A DNA stretch of 13,103 nt, from positions 1-13,103 of the forward strand of contig DASYIY010000018.1 in the NCBI GenBank assembly GCA_035997045.1. Direction: 5' to 3'. Below, piece by piece: positions 12,728 through 13,103 of the stretch (positions within the stretch are counted from its first letter, which is position 1; each line of letters opens with the position of its first letter). Under the pieces are notes generated by a model, which worked only from the letters and a program-made list of their open reading frames with translations, was not told the DNA's origin and made no database searches. This stretch comes from VRUE01 sp035997045. Lineage in GTDB: Bacteria; Actinomycetota; Thermoleophilia; Solirubrobacterales; 70-9. A program made the position numbers and the translations under genes.

Positions 12728-13103
12728 TTGCCTGAGAAGACGAATACGGCCGCGCAGAAAAAAGGCGGCTCGGAGTCCTACGGCGCCAAGGACATCACCG
12801 TCCTCGAGGGTCTGGAAGCGGTTCGCAAGCGCCCGGGTATGTACATCGGTTCGACCGGGCCGCGCGGCTTGCACCACCTGGTCTACGAGGTGCTCGACAA
12901 CTCGGTCGATGAGGCGATCGCCGGCTACTGCGACGCCGTTCGTGTGGTCCTGCACCCTGACAACAGCTGCACCGTCGTCGACAATGGTCGCGGCATCCCG
13001 GTCGGCGAAATGGAGAAAGAGAAGCGCCCCGCGGCCGAGGTGGTGCTGACGACGCTCCACGCCGGCGGCAAGTTCGGCGGCGAGGGGTACAAGGTCTCCG
13101 GCG
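12728..13103 (+). CDS. gyrB: DNA gyrase subunit B, N-terminal part (runs off the window)
   Basis: The first 125 residues of the ATPase subunit of gyrase, which introduces negative supercoils. The GHKL ATPase domain shows ITVLEGLEAVRKRPGMYIG (23-41), the Mg-ATP helix VYEVLDNSVDEA (52-63) with E54 and N58, VVDNGRGIPV (83-92) with D85, and the ATP-lid sequence LTTLHAGGKFGGEGYKVSG (107-125). The insertion MEKEKRPAAEVV before the lid is the actinobacterial form. The TTG at 12728 is the first possible start because an in-frame TAA touches it on the 5' side. AAGGGA (12718-12723) is a close Shine-Dalgarno four bases away. The next ATG is codon 38, inside the conserved region. The gene continues past the window end. 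Confidence 0.96.
   Translation, partial: MPEKTNTAAQKKGGSESYGAKDITVLEGLEAVRKRPGMYIGSTGPRGLHHLVYEVLDNSVDEAIAGYCDAVRVVLHPDNSCTVVDNGRGIPVGEMEKEKRPAAEVVLTTLHAGGKFGGEGYKVSG

Overview
This window looks like the replication-origin neighbourhood of a high-G+C actinobacterial chromosome. A deep-branching lineage such as the Thermoleophilia (Solirubrobacterales-like) is my best guess. The evidence is the gene order parB-parA-rsmG-jag-yidC-yidD-rnpA-rpmH on the minus strand, diverging from dnaA-dnaN-recF-dciA-gyrB on the plus strand, together with GTG and TTG starts, a DUF151 protein whose C-terminus resembles the mycobacterial one, and a parS site of the actinobacterial type. The lineage is inferred from proteins and synteny, not from a marker phylogeny.

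Layout. Positions 1-732 (minus) hold the N-terminal part of an alkaline-phosphatase-superfamily phosphodiesterase and a small multi-pass membrane protein. Positions 827-3186 (plus) hold a PLP aminotransferase translationally coupled to D-Ala-D-Ala ligase. Positions 3183-3754 (minus) hold tRNA-Ile(GAU) followed almost directly by a DUF151 protein, convergent with ddl. Positions 3805-5428 (minus) hold parA-parB. Positions 5453-8476 (minus) hold the run rpmH-rnpA-yidD-yidC-jag-rsmG, very tightly packed at its rpmH end. Positions 8596-12570 (plus) hold dnaA, dnaN, recF and dciA. gyrB starts at 12728 and runs off the window.

How the parts work together. DnaA, the clamp, RecF, DciA and gyrase cover initiation, processivity, gap repair, helicase loading and supercoiling. 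ParA and ParB segregate the origin using a parS site placed exactly on the rnpA/yidD overlap. RnpA, L34, YidD, YidC, Jag and RsmG serve tRNA processing, the ribosome and membrane-protein insertion. The aminotransferase-ddl pair points to cell-wall precursor synthesis.

Most unusual content. Two long imperfect palindromes (6109-6226 and 6847-6952) share identical cores, CTTGTACTTTTTCG on one side and CGAAAAAGT on the other. They sit right behind the stop codons of jag and yidC inside the operon, and one of them contributes the start codon of rsmG. Further points of interest are a repeated -10-box-to-start-codon spacing that suggests leaderless transcripts (five genes), a DUF151 gene whose start lies a few bases from a tRNA 3' end, a hairpin plus T-run in the gyrB leader, and a poor set of DnaA boxes. 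No CRISPR array, insertion sequence or novel multi-gene system is visible; the genes themselves are mostly conserved housekeeping genes.
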